From assembly GCF_014697125.1 (NCBI RefSeq), contig NZ_JACJRG010000025.1, forward strand, positions 1-64,000: a stretch of 64,000 bases of DNA, given 5' to 3'. Numbering within the stretch: the stretch's first letter is position 1; each line of letters opens with the position of its first letter. This document shows positions 36,469 through 45,369 of this stretch, one piece after another. The DNA comes from Anabaena minutissima FACHB-250. Its GTDB lineage: Bacteria > Cyanobacteriota > Cyanobacteriia > Cyanobacteriales > Nostocaceae. Made by a program: the position numbers and the translations under genes. The notes under the pieces are model-generated. The model saw nothing but the letters and a program-made list of their open reading frames with translations, was not told the DNA's origin and did not search any database.

Positions 36469-37914
36469 TTAACCCTCACTCAAAGCCAAAAACTGCTCAT
36501 CATTAATCCTTCCAGATTGATGGAGAACATCTGTTATTTCCGAAATAGTTAAAACTGCATGGCCACGATAACCATTTTCTACTAACCTCTTTTGTACACC
36601 TTGTTCATGGTCAATAAATACCACAATATCCTGCACATTTAGCCCAGATGACCTTAACTTTTCTGCCCCTTCCATCACACTTTTACCACTAATGAGAATA
36701 TCATCAACAACCGCCACTGTTTCCCCTGGATAAAAATTACCTTCAATTAATCTGCGAGTTCCATGTACTTTTACCTCTTTTCGAGGGAAAATCATTGGAC
36801 AATGCAGACGTAAAGATAAGCCAGTAGCAGTAGGTAAAGAACCATAGGGAATACCCGCTAATCTGTCAAAAGTTAAATTTTTTAAGATTTTTTCATAGCC
36901 ACTAAGAACTTGATTAAAAACCTGGGGGTTAGAAATAATTTTGCGTAAATCAATATAATAAGGAAATATTGCCCCTGATGCTTGGACAAATTCGCCAAAC
37001 ATAATGCAACCAATATCATGAAGCTGTAAAATCAAATCATGGTAAGGGTGTTGCTTTGGAAAAACAACATCTGGAAGCCACACAGAACAGGTAGAAGCAT
37101 TTTGAATTACTTGAGTTTTTATTTGATTAATTTCTGCGCGTAAAGACTTCACTTCTTCAGATAAATTTGGTTTTGCCAACATATCTTGAGGCACAGGAAT
37201 TAATAAACGATTTCCGTTGCTATCTAAACCTGCTTCTAAAATTCGGTTTAAATTACCTCCCTCACCCCAAACACTACGCGCCATGATTATCCGTTCTGGT
37301 GCAACTGCCCTAATTTGAGATAATACTTCAGAATTAGTAGTTCCTACTTCTAAACCCAATTGTTCTGGCGTTCCCCAATTTTTTGATTCTTTTACTACTT
37401 GTAAATAAAGCGGTGATTCTTTTGTAGGATATTGCTGTAAAGCCTCTGCACCTGGGTTAGAAGTACAGCATAAGACAAACACTGCTTTATCAGGATAAAC
37501 CAAAAATGGAGCTACATGATCTTGTCCTGTATAGGGAGTAAGTGTAATTGCATCTACTTGCCATTCTGTAAATACTGTCTTAGCAAAGATAGTGCTGGTA
37601 TTTAAATCACTATGTTTCGCGTCTAAAATAATTGGAATATGATTTGGAATAGCTGCTAAAGTTTTATGCAGTAGTTCTAAACCAGGAATACCCAAGGCTT
37701 CATAAAAACCCAATGTTGGCTTATAAGCACAGACAAAATCAGCAGTTTCAGCAATAATAAATTGCATCCATTCCCACAAACCAGAGATGATAGCTTGAGA
37801 TTTATAAATATCAGGCATCATCTCTATATTTGGGTCAAGACCAACAAACAGTAAACTTTGATTTTGCGATATAATTGTTTGTAATTTATCAGAAAAAATC
37901 ATTTGTTTAGTCAA
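36469..37914 (-). CDS. pyrFE: Bifunctional OMP decarboxylase / orotate phosphoribosyltransferase
   Basis: 481 residues encoding the last two steps of UMP synthesis. Residues 1-275 are a class 2 OMP decarboxylase (LLFVGLDPN, the catalytic-type PIILDAKHSDLN, MARSVWGEGG). Residues about 290-481 are the OPRTase (FGEFVQASGAIFPYYIDLR, the PRPP loop VAVVDDILISGKS, GIPYGSLPTATGLSLR). The order is decarboxylase first, the reverse of animal and plant UMP synthase. The fusion would let OMP pass between two sites of one polypeptide. Confidence 0.93.
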   Translation of the reverse strand: MTKQMIFSDKLQTIISQNQSLLFVGLDPNIEMMPDIYKSQAIISGLWEWMQFIIAETADFVCAYKPTLGFYEALGIPGLELLHKTLAAIPNHIPIILDAKHSDLNTSTIFAKTVFTEWQVDAITLTPYTGQDHVAPFLVYPDKAVFVLCCTSNPGAEALQQYPTKESPLYLQVVKESKNWGTPEQLGLEVGTTNSEVLSQIRAVAPERIIMARSVWGEGGNLNRILEAGLDSNGNRLLIPVPQDMLAKPNLSEEVKSLRAEINQIKTQVIQNASTCSVWLPDVVFPKQHPYHDLILQLHDIGCIMFGEFVQASGAIFPYYIDLRKIISNPQVFNQVLSGYEKILKNLTFDRLAGIPYGSLPTATGLSLRLHCPMIFPRKEVKVHGTRRLIEGNFYPGETVAVVDDILISGKSVMEGAEKLRSSGLNVQDIVVFIDHEQGVQKRLVENGYRGHAVLTISEITDVLHQSGRINDEQFLALSEG

Positions 37915-37995
37915 TAATCATTAGTTAATGGGCATTGGGCATTGGATATTTAGCCCTTGTCTCCTTCCCTTGCGTCCCCTACACTCCGAACTCTT

Positions 37996-38718
37996 CTAAA
38001 TACCCGCAAACCATTCATAACCCTGATCCTCCCAGTAGCCTTGAAAAGGTGTTAGATGGCTCGTGAGAGTAATTTGAGTTACCCACTTACTCTGTTTATA
38101 ACCAAGTTTAATTGGCGAAGCAAGGCGTAAAGGCGCACCATTATCAACTGGTAAAGGTTCACCATTTTTTTGATAAGCTAACAGTGTTTGAGGATGTAAA
38201 GCTGAAGCAATATCCCAACTTTCGTAGTAGCCATCAGCCGATTTAAAATACGCATACCGGACATTACTTTTAGGTTGGGCAAGGGCAATAATTTCTCTTA
38301 AACGGATGCCACCCCATTGCACGATCGCAGCCCAACCTTCTACACAAACATGGCGTATAATCATGGAAGTTAAGGGCAAATTTTGAATCTCTGCCATACT
38401 CAGGCTTAAAGGATGATCAACTTCACCATCAATAATTAAACGATATTTTTCTATATCAATAATTGGCGTATACCGAAAAGTATTAACTATTAATTCCTCT
38501 GGTTGAATTTCGCTAATTGAAAATTCTGGGACTGCCTTCTGGGGGCTAAATATTAGCTTTTCTATTTTTTGATTTAGTGGTTCAGAAAGTGTACCCACCA
38601 AATCTTCAAATATTGGCGTACCACAACCACCTAGCAAAAAACTCATGCTAGAAATACCGGAAATATTTAAAAATTTACGGCGGCTTAATTGAGGATGGCG
38701 TAGACGAATTAAATCCAT
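37996..38718 (-). CDS. Sulfite oxidase-like molybdopterin oxidoreductase (MsrP/YedY-like)
   Basis: 240 residues. The N terminus has a twin-arginine motif SRRKFL (12-17) and a hydrophobic stretch ending in LLGGCG, a Tat signal combined with a possible lipobox. The molybdopterin domain follows, with RHVCVEGWAAIVQW, whose Cys125 is the expected molybdenum ligand, and LRLASPIKLGYKQSKWV. Probably a periplasmic reductase or oxidase of the YedY/MsrP type. The next gene on the same strand, separated in the transcript by transposed order, encodes a cytochrome b-type membrane protein (38754-39353) that would pass electrons to it. Substrate unknown. Confidence 0.85.
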   Translation of the reverse strand: MDLIRLRHPQLSRRKFLNISGISSMSFLLGGCGTPIFEDLVGTLSEPLNQKIEKLIFSPQKAVPEFSISEIQPEELIVNTFRYTPIIDIEKYRLIIDGEVDHPLSLSMAEIQNLPLTSMIIRHVCVEGWAAIVQWGGIRLREIIALAQPKSNVRYAYFKSADGYYESWDIASALHPQTLLAYQKNGEPLPVDNGAPLRLASPIKLGYKQSKWVTQITLTSHLTPFQGYWEDQGYEWFAGI

Positions 38719-38753
38719 ATTTAATCATGCAAGATTAGCAATTAATATTTGTT

Positions 38754-39353
38754 CTACCAAAACATTGAGGCTGTGAGTTCTTCCCCTCCCGCTTTACGTC
38801 CTAAAAATGAGTGAATAATAGCAAATATTATGGACATTGGGACTGAGGTAAAATGAACGATTCGTAAAGCTTCCCAACTCCCAAACATATCAACAATAAC
38901 AGGAAATTGAGCAGGTTTATACATACCTATCCCAGTCAATAATGCCAGTAGCAAAATCGGAATAATGGATGTATAGACAATCCGATGCCAAGCATAAACT
39001 AGACGTTTAGGATTCTGAGTTTTTTGTAATGCTTTGATATCGTTAACACCAACAAATCGATGTCGCCAGCGTCGAGTAGTTAAAACATAAATTCCGTACC
39101 ACAGAAGATTTAGGGAAAATAGCCACATAGATGCAAAATGCCAGTGTCTACCACCTGCTAGCCAACCCCCTAAGGTAAATATATGAGGTATGTGTAAACC
39201 GTCACGTCCACCAAACACAGGGTTAGCATTGTAAATTTGCAGTCCACTAGTCACCATGAGAAATAGGCTAATGATGCTGATAGAGTGGAAAACCCTAGCC
39301 CCTATGGCTTGGGTAGGTAGTTTTCTCATCTTTGGGGGAATAGTTGCAGTCAT
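38754..39353 (-). CDS. Cytochrome b561-type membrane electron carrier
   Basis: 199 residues with four hydrophobic segments (about 18-38, 72-95, 122-145 and 168-188) and histidines placed as haem b ligands (VFHSISI, GRHWHFASM, AWHRIVYT, RIVHFTSVPM). It belongs to the bacterial cytochrome b561 / Ni-Fe hydrogenase b-subunit type. It is upstream of and 35 bases from the molybdoenzyme gene on the same strand, so the two probably form an electron-transfer pair analogous to MsrQ-MsrP, though this membrane partner is of a different family. Confidence 0.8.
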   Translation of the reverse strand: MTATIPPKMRKLPTQAIGARVFHSISIISLFLMVTSGLQIYNANPVFGGRDGLHIPHIFTLGGWLAGGRHWHFASMWLFSLNLLWYGIYVLTTRRWRHRFVGVNDIKALQKTQNPKRLVYAWHRIVYTSIIPILLLALLTGIGMYKPAQFPVIVDMFGSWEALRIVHFTSVPMSIIFAIIHSFLGRKAGGEELTASMFW

Positions 39354-39459
39354 GGATTTAAATGTTTTAGTTAAATAATTATATTAAAAAATGTGAAGCA
39401 AACTTTTCAAATCACATACTTAGAGGTAATCATCAGCACAAGACAGGCTGAAGAAGAAA

Positions 39460-40737
39460 ATGAAATGTCCTCATTGTGCATCAACTTCATATCGTAAAAA
39501 TGGTCATCGGAAGGGTAGGCAGAATTACCTGTGCAAGAATTGCGGTAAACAATTCCTAGAGTCTGTATTACCCCATCCCGAAGAAAATAAGTTGATGACG
39601 GATATTATTGGGCATAGTGAAATATCAGTCGTTTTAGAAAATCAGACTATAACGGAAAAAACGACTGCACCATCTACGGCATCTTTTAGTTTAAGCCTAT
39701 TAGAAGAACTATTACAAAATATCCTATCAAATGGGTGGTTAGAATCTCCCCTAGTCTATCAGTTTATTAAGAAAATTCAACAACCAATAGAAAATAGAAC
39801 TGATTTTGCAGAAACAGGAATTTCTTTAATACTATTGGATGTAGAAAACTTAAAAATAAATATTGATCTTGAAACATTTTTAGCCAGCATATGTAAATAT
39901 CCGCTCAAAGTCAAAATAGGTTTTGCAAATTGGAAAAATCCTAGTATCGGCAAACAAGATATAGATTTATATGCGCGAGGTTATCAACTCGTTCATGTGC
40001 CTGATGGCAAAGACAGTGCTGATGCGAAAATGATGACAGTTGGTGCTAATATTTTACGTTATTATCCTACTGTGAAAGAAGTATTAGTTTGCTCTGGAGA
40101 TGCCATTTTAAAGCATCTTTGTAATGAACTGCTAAACCAGGGTTTAACAGTGTATTGGGTACGTAGACAAGCCCAAATACTGCATATAGAAAACTGCAAT
40201 AATAGGCAATCGATTTTCTATTCTCTCCCCTTGACAATGGAAATTCCTTCTTTGGAAGATGTAGTACATAAAATAGAAAATTTAATTAAGTCTGAGCAAG
40301 AATCTATTGAAACTAAACTCAATAATCTCGTGGCGATCGCTAACCTATTTCAAGAGCGATGTCATTTAGAGTTACATAATGATAAGTCAGAAAAAGCAGA
40401 AAAAATAGATCCACTTACCCAAAAGCCTCATTCTCCTACAACATCCCCTGTTGGCCAAGAGGTTAATTCCCAAACAGACTTAGAGCAATTGCTTTTAGAA
40501 ATTCTTCATAATATCTATGTTAAGTCTCCTAAAAGTAAATTATCTGTATCAAAATTAGGCACAGAATTACAAAGAATATGTGGTCAATCGCCTAATTCAA
40601 TTATCAAGAAATTAAAACTTGGTTCTAGCTTTATCAAGTTTTTGCAGTCATCAGCCCTATTTACCTTGAAAGCCAACGGTAAAGAATACGAAGTCACTAA
40701 GTCTAAAGATCAGCCCTTGGGATGTAGCAATTTATAG
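39460..40737 (+). CDS. Zinc ribbon - NYN nuclease-like - LOTUS-like fusion protein
   Basis: 425 residues. Residues 1-35 are an IS1 InsA-type zinc ribbon (C3, C6, C25, C28; ending CGKQFLES). Residues about 120-255 are a NYN/PIN-like domain: LILLDVEN with D127, GKDSADAKM with D185 and D188, and SGD with D214 supply the usual acidic metal-binding set. Residues about 340-415 (LEQLLLEILHNIYVKSPKSK, LSVSKLGTELQRI) resemble an OST-HTH/LOTUS RNA-binding module. NYN-LOTUS proteins are thought to act on RNA. The transposase-type ribbon suggests domestication of part of an insertion sequence. Stand-alone gene, divergent from the cytochrome gene. Confidence 0.75.
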   Translation: MKCPHCASTSYRKNGHRKGRQNYLCKNCGKQFLESVLPHPEENKLMTDIIGHSEISVVLENQTITEKTTAPSTASFSLSLLEELLQNILSNGWLESPLVYQFIKKIQQPIENRTDFAETGISLILLDVENLKINIDLETFLASICKYPLKVKIGFANWKNPSIGKQDIDLYARGYQLVHVPDGKDSADAKMMTVGANILRYYPTVKEVLVCSGDAILKHLCNELLNQGLTVYWVRRQAQILHIENCNNRQSIFYSLPLTMEIPSLEDVVHKIENLIKSEQESIETKLNNLVAIANLFQERCHLELHNDKSEKAEKIDPLTQKPHSPTTSPVGQEVNSQTDLEQLLLEILHNIYVKSPKSKLSVSKLGTELQRICGQSPNSIIKKLKLGSSFIKFLQSSALFTLKANGKEYEVTKSKDQPLGCSNL

Positions 40738-40868
40738 CTCGATTATGTATGTCAATGTAATCTAATTTACTGCGTCTGCATAATTATTGCCCAGGCAAGA
40801 CTCAAAAATCTAGCAAGAACGACAAAATTTACAATTAGATCAGCTGTGGTGCTAGATTTTGAGAATAT

Positions 40869-41903
40869 ATGAAAATTGATCATGTTCACTTCTATGTAGA
40901 AGATGCCAAAGTCTGGCGAGATTGGTTTGTAAACTATCTGGGTTTCACATCAGTAGCTAGTGGTATCCATTCATTCCACACTTCCACAGAGGCAGTGAAA
41001 AGTGGTGTGGTCAAGTTTTTGCTGTCTTCACCTGTCTTACCTACCAGTCCAGTAGCTGATTTTTTGCGTCAACACCCCCCTGGTGTAGTAGATATTGCTT
41101 TTGCAGTTGAAGATGTGGAAGCGGCGATCGCTCATGCTCAAAATCACGGTGCGAAAGTCTTACAATCTATCGAGGAACGCCAAGTAGGTGATTTTTTCCG
41201 CAAATGCAGCAAAATAGCAGCTTGGGGTAGTTTGACTCATACCTTAATTGAACACCCCCCAGAACCCCATCAAAGCCCATCAAACAACATTGTCACCGCT
41301 ATAGATCATATAGTCTTGAATGTGGCAGCAGGTGACTTAGAGCGTGTAGTTAGTTGGTATGACAAAATTCTAGATTTTCAACCCCGCCAGACTTTTAAAA
41401 TTCAAACCGATCGCTCTGCTTTGTATAGTCAAGTCATGGTTTCCCGCCAAGGTAATGTGCAGTTACCAGTAAATGAACCAGCTTCCCAAAATTCCCAAAT
41501 TCAAGAGTTTTTAGATTGCAATCGCGGCGCAGGCATTCAACACATTGCCTTGCAAACCACCAATCTCGTCAACGCGATCGCCCAATTTCGTCAGCGTGGT
41601 TTGTCTTTACTCTCCGTTCCCCAAACCTACTACTCCCAACTCCAAAGCCGCCCCGGACTTCCCCTATCACCCGTAGAATTAGCCGCGATCGCTCAACAGG
41701 AAATTTTGGTAGATTGGCAGCAAGATTCCGATCAAGGAGTATTGTTACAGATTTTCACTCAGCCTATCTTCGGGCAACCAACCTTTTTCTTTGAATTTAT
41801 CGAACGTCGTCGCCAAGCACAAGGCTTCGGGGAAGGTAATTTTCGCGCCTTGTTTGAAGCTATTGAAAGCGAACAAATCAAACGCGGGACTTTAGAGTGC
41901 TGA
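40869..41903 (+). CDS. hppD: 4-hydroxyphenylpyruvate dioxygenase
   Basis: 344 residues with two vicinal-oxygen-chelate halves. The catalytic half carries the iron ligands in DHIVLNVA (His), GIQHIALQT (His) and FFFEFIERR (Glu), and the C terminus has the expected GEGNFRALFEAIE. The enzyme converts hydroxyphenylpyruvate to homogentisate, the head group precursor of tocopherols in cyanobacteria. ATG 40869 starts MKIDHVHFY directly on the first module. Alone on its strand, followed by a HAD gene after about 100 bases. Confidence 0.92.
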   Translation: MKIDHVHFYVEDAKVWRDWFVNYLGFTSVASGIHSFHTSTEAVKSGVVKFLLSSPVLPTSPVADFLRQHPPGVVDIAFAVEDVEAAIAHAQNHGAKVLQSIEERQVGDFFRKCSKIAAWGSLTHTLIEHPPEPHQSPSNNIVTAIDHIVLNVAAGDLERVVSWYDKILDFQPRQTFKIQTDRSALYSQVMVSRQGNVQLPVNEPASQNSQIQEFLDCNRGAGIQHIALQTTNLVNAIAQFRQRGLSLLSVPQTYYSQLQSRPGLPLSPVELAAIAQQEILVDWQQDSDQGVLLQIFTQPIFGQPTFFFEFIERRRQAQGFGEGNFRALFEAIESEQIKRGTLEC

Positions 41904-42001
41904 GTGCTGAGTAAGGAGTGGGGAGTAGGGAAAATATTTATTTATGACTCATTACACCGAGGTAAAATATTTGTAATAAAAATTAACACTGACTTCCGCC
42001 G

Positions 42002-42709
42002 ATGCTGAGACTAATTACCGACTTCGACGGCCCTATCATGGATGTTTCCGAGAGGTATTATCGTGTCTATCTATTTTGCCTCGAAGAAATCCGATATCCC
42101 CATCAAGCAGTGCGACAACTGGCTAAAGCGGAATTTTGGCAAATGAAGCGATCGCAAATTCCAGAAAAACAAATTGCTTTGAATTCCGGTTTAGATGAGA
42201 CGCAAGCTCAAGAATTTGCCCAATTGCGGCGCAAAACAGTACATACAGAATCTTACTTTGAGTATGATAGCCTCATCCCAGGTGCTGTAGAAGCATTGTT
42301 AAAAATTCAGCAGGCTGGTGTTGATTTAGCTGTGATGACGATGCGCCGGGTGAAGGAGTTGGATTATGCCTGCCAAAAATACGATTTAGGGCGATTTTTT
42401 CCTGAAAATCGCTGTTATTGCCTCAGTAACGATTATGTAAAAACTCGCGATATTGAAGATAAACCCCTATTAATGACCAGGGCATTAGCAGAACTACCCC
42501 CCGCAGCCGATACTTGGATGGTAGGGGATACAGAAGCTGACATTGCCGCCGCTAAAAAGCATGATATTAAAGTTATGGCTGTTGAATCTGGTATCCGCGA
42601 TCGCAGGCAATTGGAACTTTACTATCCTGACTTAATTGTTCCAGATTTAAATACTGCGGTAAATTTCATCCTGGAATCTAGATTATCAACTTCAACATCA
42701 AACACATAA
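42002..42709 (+). CDS. HAD-superfamily phosphatase/hydrolase
   Basis: 235 residues. HAD motif I is LITDFDGPIMD (nucleophile D7, acid D9). An alpha-helical cap follows (about 20-90). Motif II/III and the final acidic motif are MTMRR and MVGDTEADIAAAKKHDI. It is a typical phosphoglycolate phosphatase-like member, but the substrate is not predictable. The start ATG 42002 places motif I at the extreme N terminus, as expected. It ends at a bidirectional terminator. Confidence 0.85.
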   Translation: MLRLITDFDGPIMDVSERYYRVYLFCLEEIRYPHQAVRQLAKAEFWQMKRSQIPEKQIALNSGLDETQAQEFAQLRRKTVHTESYFEYDSLIPGAVEALLKIQQAGVDLAVMTMRRVKELDYACQKYDLGRFFPENRCYCLSNDYVKTRDIEDKPLLMTRALAELPPAADTWMVGDTEADIAAAKKHDIKVMAVESGIRDRRQLELYYPDLIVPDLNTAVNFILESRLSTSTSNT

Positions 42710-42713
42710 ACTA

Positions 42714-42744
42714 AAAACCCCTTCCTTATTCAGAAAGGGGTTTT
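42714..42744. terminator. Bidirectional terminator between HAD and CPP1-like genes
   Basis: AAAACCCCTT (42714-42723) pairs with AAGGGGTTTT (42735-42744); it has A/T tracts on both sides and sits between convergent genes. Confidence 0.85.
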
Positions 42745-42769
42745 GGCTGAGTTAGATTGAGAATTGTAC

Positions 42770-43381
42770 TTAACGCAGAAAACTGCTAATTAACCACAAC
42801 AATATAAACGTCAGTACAGTCGAAAACTGATTAGCCGAGAGATATGGTATTTGTGGTAACAGCCAGCCAGCAATTAGCCCTCCCGCAATTAAGCCAATGA
42901 TTAGCCCAACGAGAGTAAACAAAACTGCTCGGCCAAATCTACCTTCTTTGCGATTGAGAAAGAAAATACTAACTCCTACCCCAACCACTAAGGACAGCTG
43001 TAAAACTTGATTACCTGTAAAAATGCTGACTGCACTCAAACCCACATACCAAGCACCGGGTAAAAGCACATCTGCCTTTGTGGGCTGATCCAGAATATTT
43101 TGCAGCCATGCAGGTGATTGCTCACGAGGCGTAGGACTTTCTTTCGGAGCAGATTGTATCCTCAATTCTGGGAAGCGGATACGCTCTGGTACTTTGATTT
43201 TTCCTTCCTGGCGCATCCGTAAGCGATCCATTAAAATCGCATCGTAAGCTGCCTCAACGATTTCTACACTCTTGGCATCGCCGCTACATTGCTCCATCAG
43301 GCGATTGCGAGCGTCCTGAATCTCATCGAAGCTAGCATCTTCTGATACCCCAAGTTTTTCGTAGGGATTTTGATCGCTCAT
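42770..43381 (-). CDS. CPP1-like J-like-domain membrane protein
   Basis: 203 residues. The N-terminal 70 residues form a degenerate J-like domain (NPYEKLGVSEDASFDEIQDA, no HPD motif). A proline-rich linker is followed by three or four membrane segments (GAWYVGLSAVSIFTG, VLQLSLVVGVGVSIFFL, AVLFTLVGLIIGLIAGGLIA, FSTVLTFILLWLISS). This is the CPP1 (chaperone-like protein of POR) family of cyanobacteria and plastids; in plants it stabilises protochlorophyllide oxidoreductase. Function in cyanobacteria is inferred from the family. Confidence 0.85.
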   Translation of the reverse strand: MSDQNPYEKLGVSEDASFDEIQDARNRLMEQCSGDAKSVEIVEAAYDAILMDRLRMRQEGKIKVPERIRFPELRIQSAPKESPTPREQSPAWLQNILDQPTKADVLLPGAWYVGLSAVSIFTGNQVLQLSLVVGVGVSIFFLNRKEGRFGRAVLFTLVGLIIGLIAGGLIAGWLLPQIPYLSANQFSTVLTFILLWLISSFLR

Positions 43382-44071
43382 GGGAGTTTATACTTGAGCC
43401 TTAGTCAGAGGCAATTTTTTGTTGCAGAATAACAATTTTAGATTTTAATTGGATCGAAGACAAACCTATCGACCGAATTTTATGCTCTACCAGGATAGTA
43501 GCACGCGTTAGTCAGATTGACCCAGGAATTTCAGCTACAGCCACTTTAACATATTGTTATAACTCCGTGTATACCCTCATGTCGTTGACCCATTCTAGCT
43601 CTAACCTAGAATTTGAGCTGGGAATACCTAAAGAATGTAATGTTTCTAAAAAGATTTTGTCGGCTTCAGGTTTACCACTCTATCCTAACTTGAGGACATT
43701 TCTATGATTTAGCTCCAACTTAAGTAGTGGTATCTATCCACATAAAGATTTAAAATTGAAAAGTTTTAAATCTCCACTGAATTAATATAGGGAAGTTTCC
43801 AGGCTGAATAAATGATTTGTCGCTAATAGCCTAATATTGGGTAGCTGGACATATAAGTTTCTCATGACAGGATCTAAATTAAACTGTAAAAATAGTTACA
43901 AAATTTTTTCTAGTATATTTGTCCAGCATCTTGATTACACTATCATTTAGAAAATCAGGAAATGAATTTCTGAGCCTTGTAGCTCCTTACATCATCCCTC
44001 AGTGGAAACTGCGTTTTACGCAACACTGCTGTTAATCTTAAATAAATTTATTTTTGTGTAAAGAGATGGTC
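43382..44071. promoter_or_regulatory. Divergent intergenic region before the OmpR-type regulator
   Basis: 690 bases without a supported gene between divergent transcripts. A 42-codon frame at 43579-43707 (MSLTHSSSNLEFELG) has no ribosome site and no recognised features. Promoters of the CPP1-like gene and the response regulator gene must be here. Confidence 0.35.
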
Positions 44072-44788
44072 ATGGCTCCTGCCAAGATACTTGTAGTTGA
44101 TGACGACCCTGCGGTGCGGAATTTAATCCAACGCTTTTTGTTGAAGCAAAGCTATCAGGTAGAAGCTGCTGAGGATGGAAAGACCGCGTTGTCCTTATTT
44201 GAGCAATTTAACCCAGATTTGGTAATTCTTGATGTCAATTTGCCAGACGTAATTGGGTTTAACCTCTGTCAAGAAATGCAAAGTCGTAATGGTGTTTTTG
44301 TTCTCATGCTGACTAGCCGTACAGATGAGACTGACAAGATTCGCGGTTTTGCCAAAGGTGCTGATGACTATCTTACGAAGCCATTTGGCTTGGGAGAACT
44401 TGAAGTCAGAGTAGCCGCTATTTTGAGACGACAGAGGGTAGTGACTACCGCCGAACAGAAACGCTTGCTATTTGAAAAATTGATGATTGATCCGGTACGG
44501 CGAGAGGTGACACTAAATAGCCAAGCTGTACCCTTAACAGCTTTGGAATTTGATTTGTTACATTTTTTAGCTAGTCATCCTGGTCGAGTTTGGCGACGTG
44601 CAGAACTGATTCAAGAAGTTTGGGACTATGAATATGTGGGTGATCAACGTGTTGTAGACGTGCATATTGGCCAAATTCGCAAAAAGATTGAAGTCGATGC
44701 TAGCCAACCAGCATTAATTCAGACTGTACGTGGAGTTGGTTATAAATTTGAATGTCCAACTCATTCCCAGTTAGAAACAAATCCTTGA
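44072..44788 (+). CDS. OmpR/PhoB-type response regulator
   Basis: About 238 residues. The receiver domain (5-115) has acidic residues VVDDDP, phospho-acceptor D54 in LVILDVNLPD, Thr in MLTSRT, and Lys in YLTKPFG. The C-terminal winged helix (about 135-232) has the PLTALEFDLLHFLASHPGRV and VDVHIGQIRKKIE recognition region ending TVRGVGYKFE. It is a DNA-binding transcription regulator; no cognate kinase gene is adjacent. AAGAG precedes ATG 44072 by 6 bases; upstream ATG 44066 and TTG 44054 are less likely. Target genes unknown. Confidence 0.9.
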   Translation: MAPAKILVVDDDPAVRNLIQRFLLKQSYQVEAAEDGKTALSLFEQFNPDLVILDVNLPDVIGFNLCQEMQSRNGVFVLMLTSRTDETDKIRGFAKGADDYLTKPFGLGELEVRVAAILRRQRVVTTAEQKRLLFEKLMIDPVRREVTLNSQAVPLTALEFDLLHFLASHPGRVWRRAELIQEVWDYEYVGDQRVVDVHIGQIRKKIEVDASQPALIQTVRGVGYKFECPTHSQLETNP

Positions 44789-44828
44789 GTTGTTTTCAAT
44801 CATCCCAATTTATGTATGAATAATTAGT

Positions 44829-44855
44829 GGGCATGGTATACCATGCCCAAATTTT
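44829..44855 (+). terminator. Terminator after the response regulator gene
   Basis: A perfect palindrome with arms GGGCATGGTA and TACCATGCCC (44829-44848) followed by AAATTTTTG. Confidence 0.75.
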
Positions 44856-45000
44856 TGTATTACCAATTTTGAATTTTTAATTACCGGAAATTTGGGTAAA
44901 AGCCCCGTCGTTCTACGACGATCAATTAGTACCGTTTGTACCAGCACGGAAGAGTATCTGGTACAGAAGCTTTGGCAAGTCGGTACAAAACTTTTTTAAA

Positions 45001-45198
45001 CTAGCAGTGATGGAACAAAGTTTCTAAATAAACACGGGCAGCACGGCGATCGCTGTCTCCATTTTGCAGTAAAAATAATGATAGTGCTGCTGTCAGTACC
45101 CGATTTTGATCCCAATCAGGATGGGCTTCTAAGTAAGTTTTCAGTGATTCATGAAGAGTTTCGGGGATTTCTGTAAAAATACTAACTGTTGCGTTCAT
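45001..45198 (-). CDS. DUF2811 family small protein
   Basis: 65 residues beginning MNATVSIFTEIPETLHESLK, then YLEAHPDWDQNRVLTAALSL and FLLQNG, the pattern of the DUF2811 family found mainly in cyanobacteria. The fold resembles a short ribbon-helix-helix-like helical protein. Function unknown. The start is the ATG 45198. The AT-rich DnaA-box region lies just upstream of it. Confidence 0.8.
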   Translation of the reverse strand: MNATVSIFTEIPETLHESLKTYLEAHPDWDQNRVLTAALSLFLLQNGDSDRRAARVYLETLFHHC

Positions 45199-45369
45199 GA
45201 GATTTTCCTTGTGTAAGTTCAGTTAAAACGAACTATCGCTTGGTGTGAGGCAGTTGTAGGCAACATCAAAACTTATCTCAGAGGTAAGTTTTGGTGTTAA
45301 CGTTTGCACAAACTATAAAACCTAGTCGCATCATTGTGCGACAAGAGGGGGTAGGTTTGTCAATGCTGC

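Noticed and set aside
43579..43707. 42-codon plus-strand frame before the OmpR-type regulator
   Set aside because: No ribosome site, no hydrophobic or conserved pattern, and the upstream region is expected to be promoter DNA.
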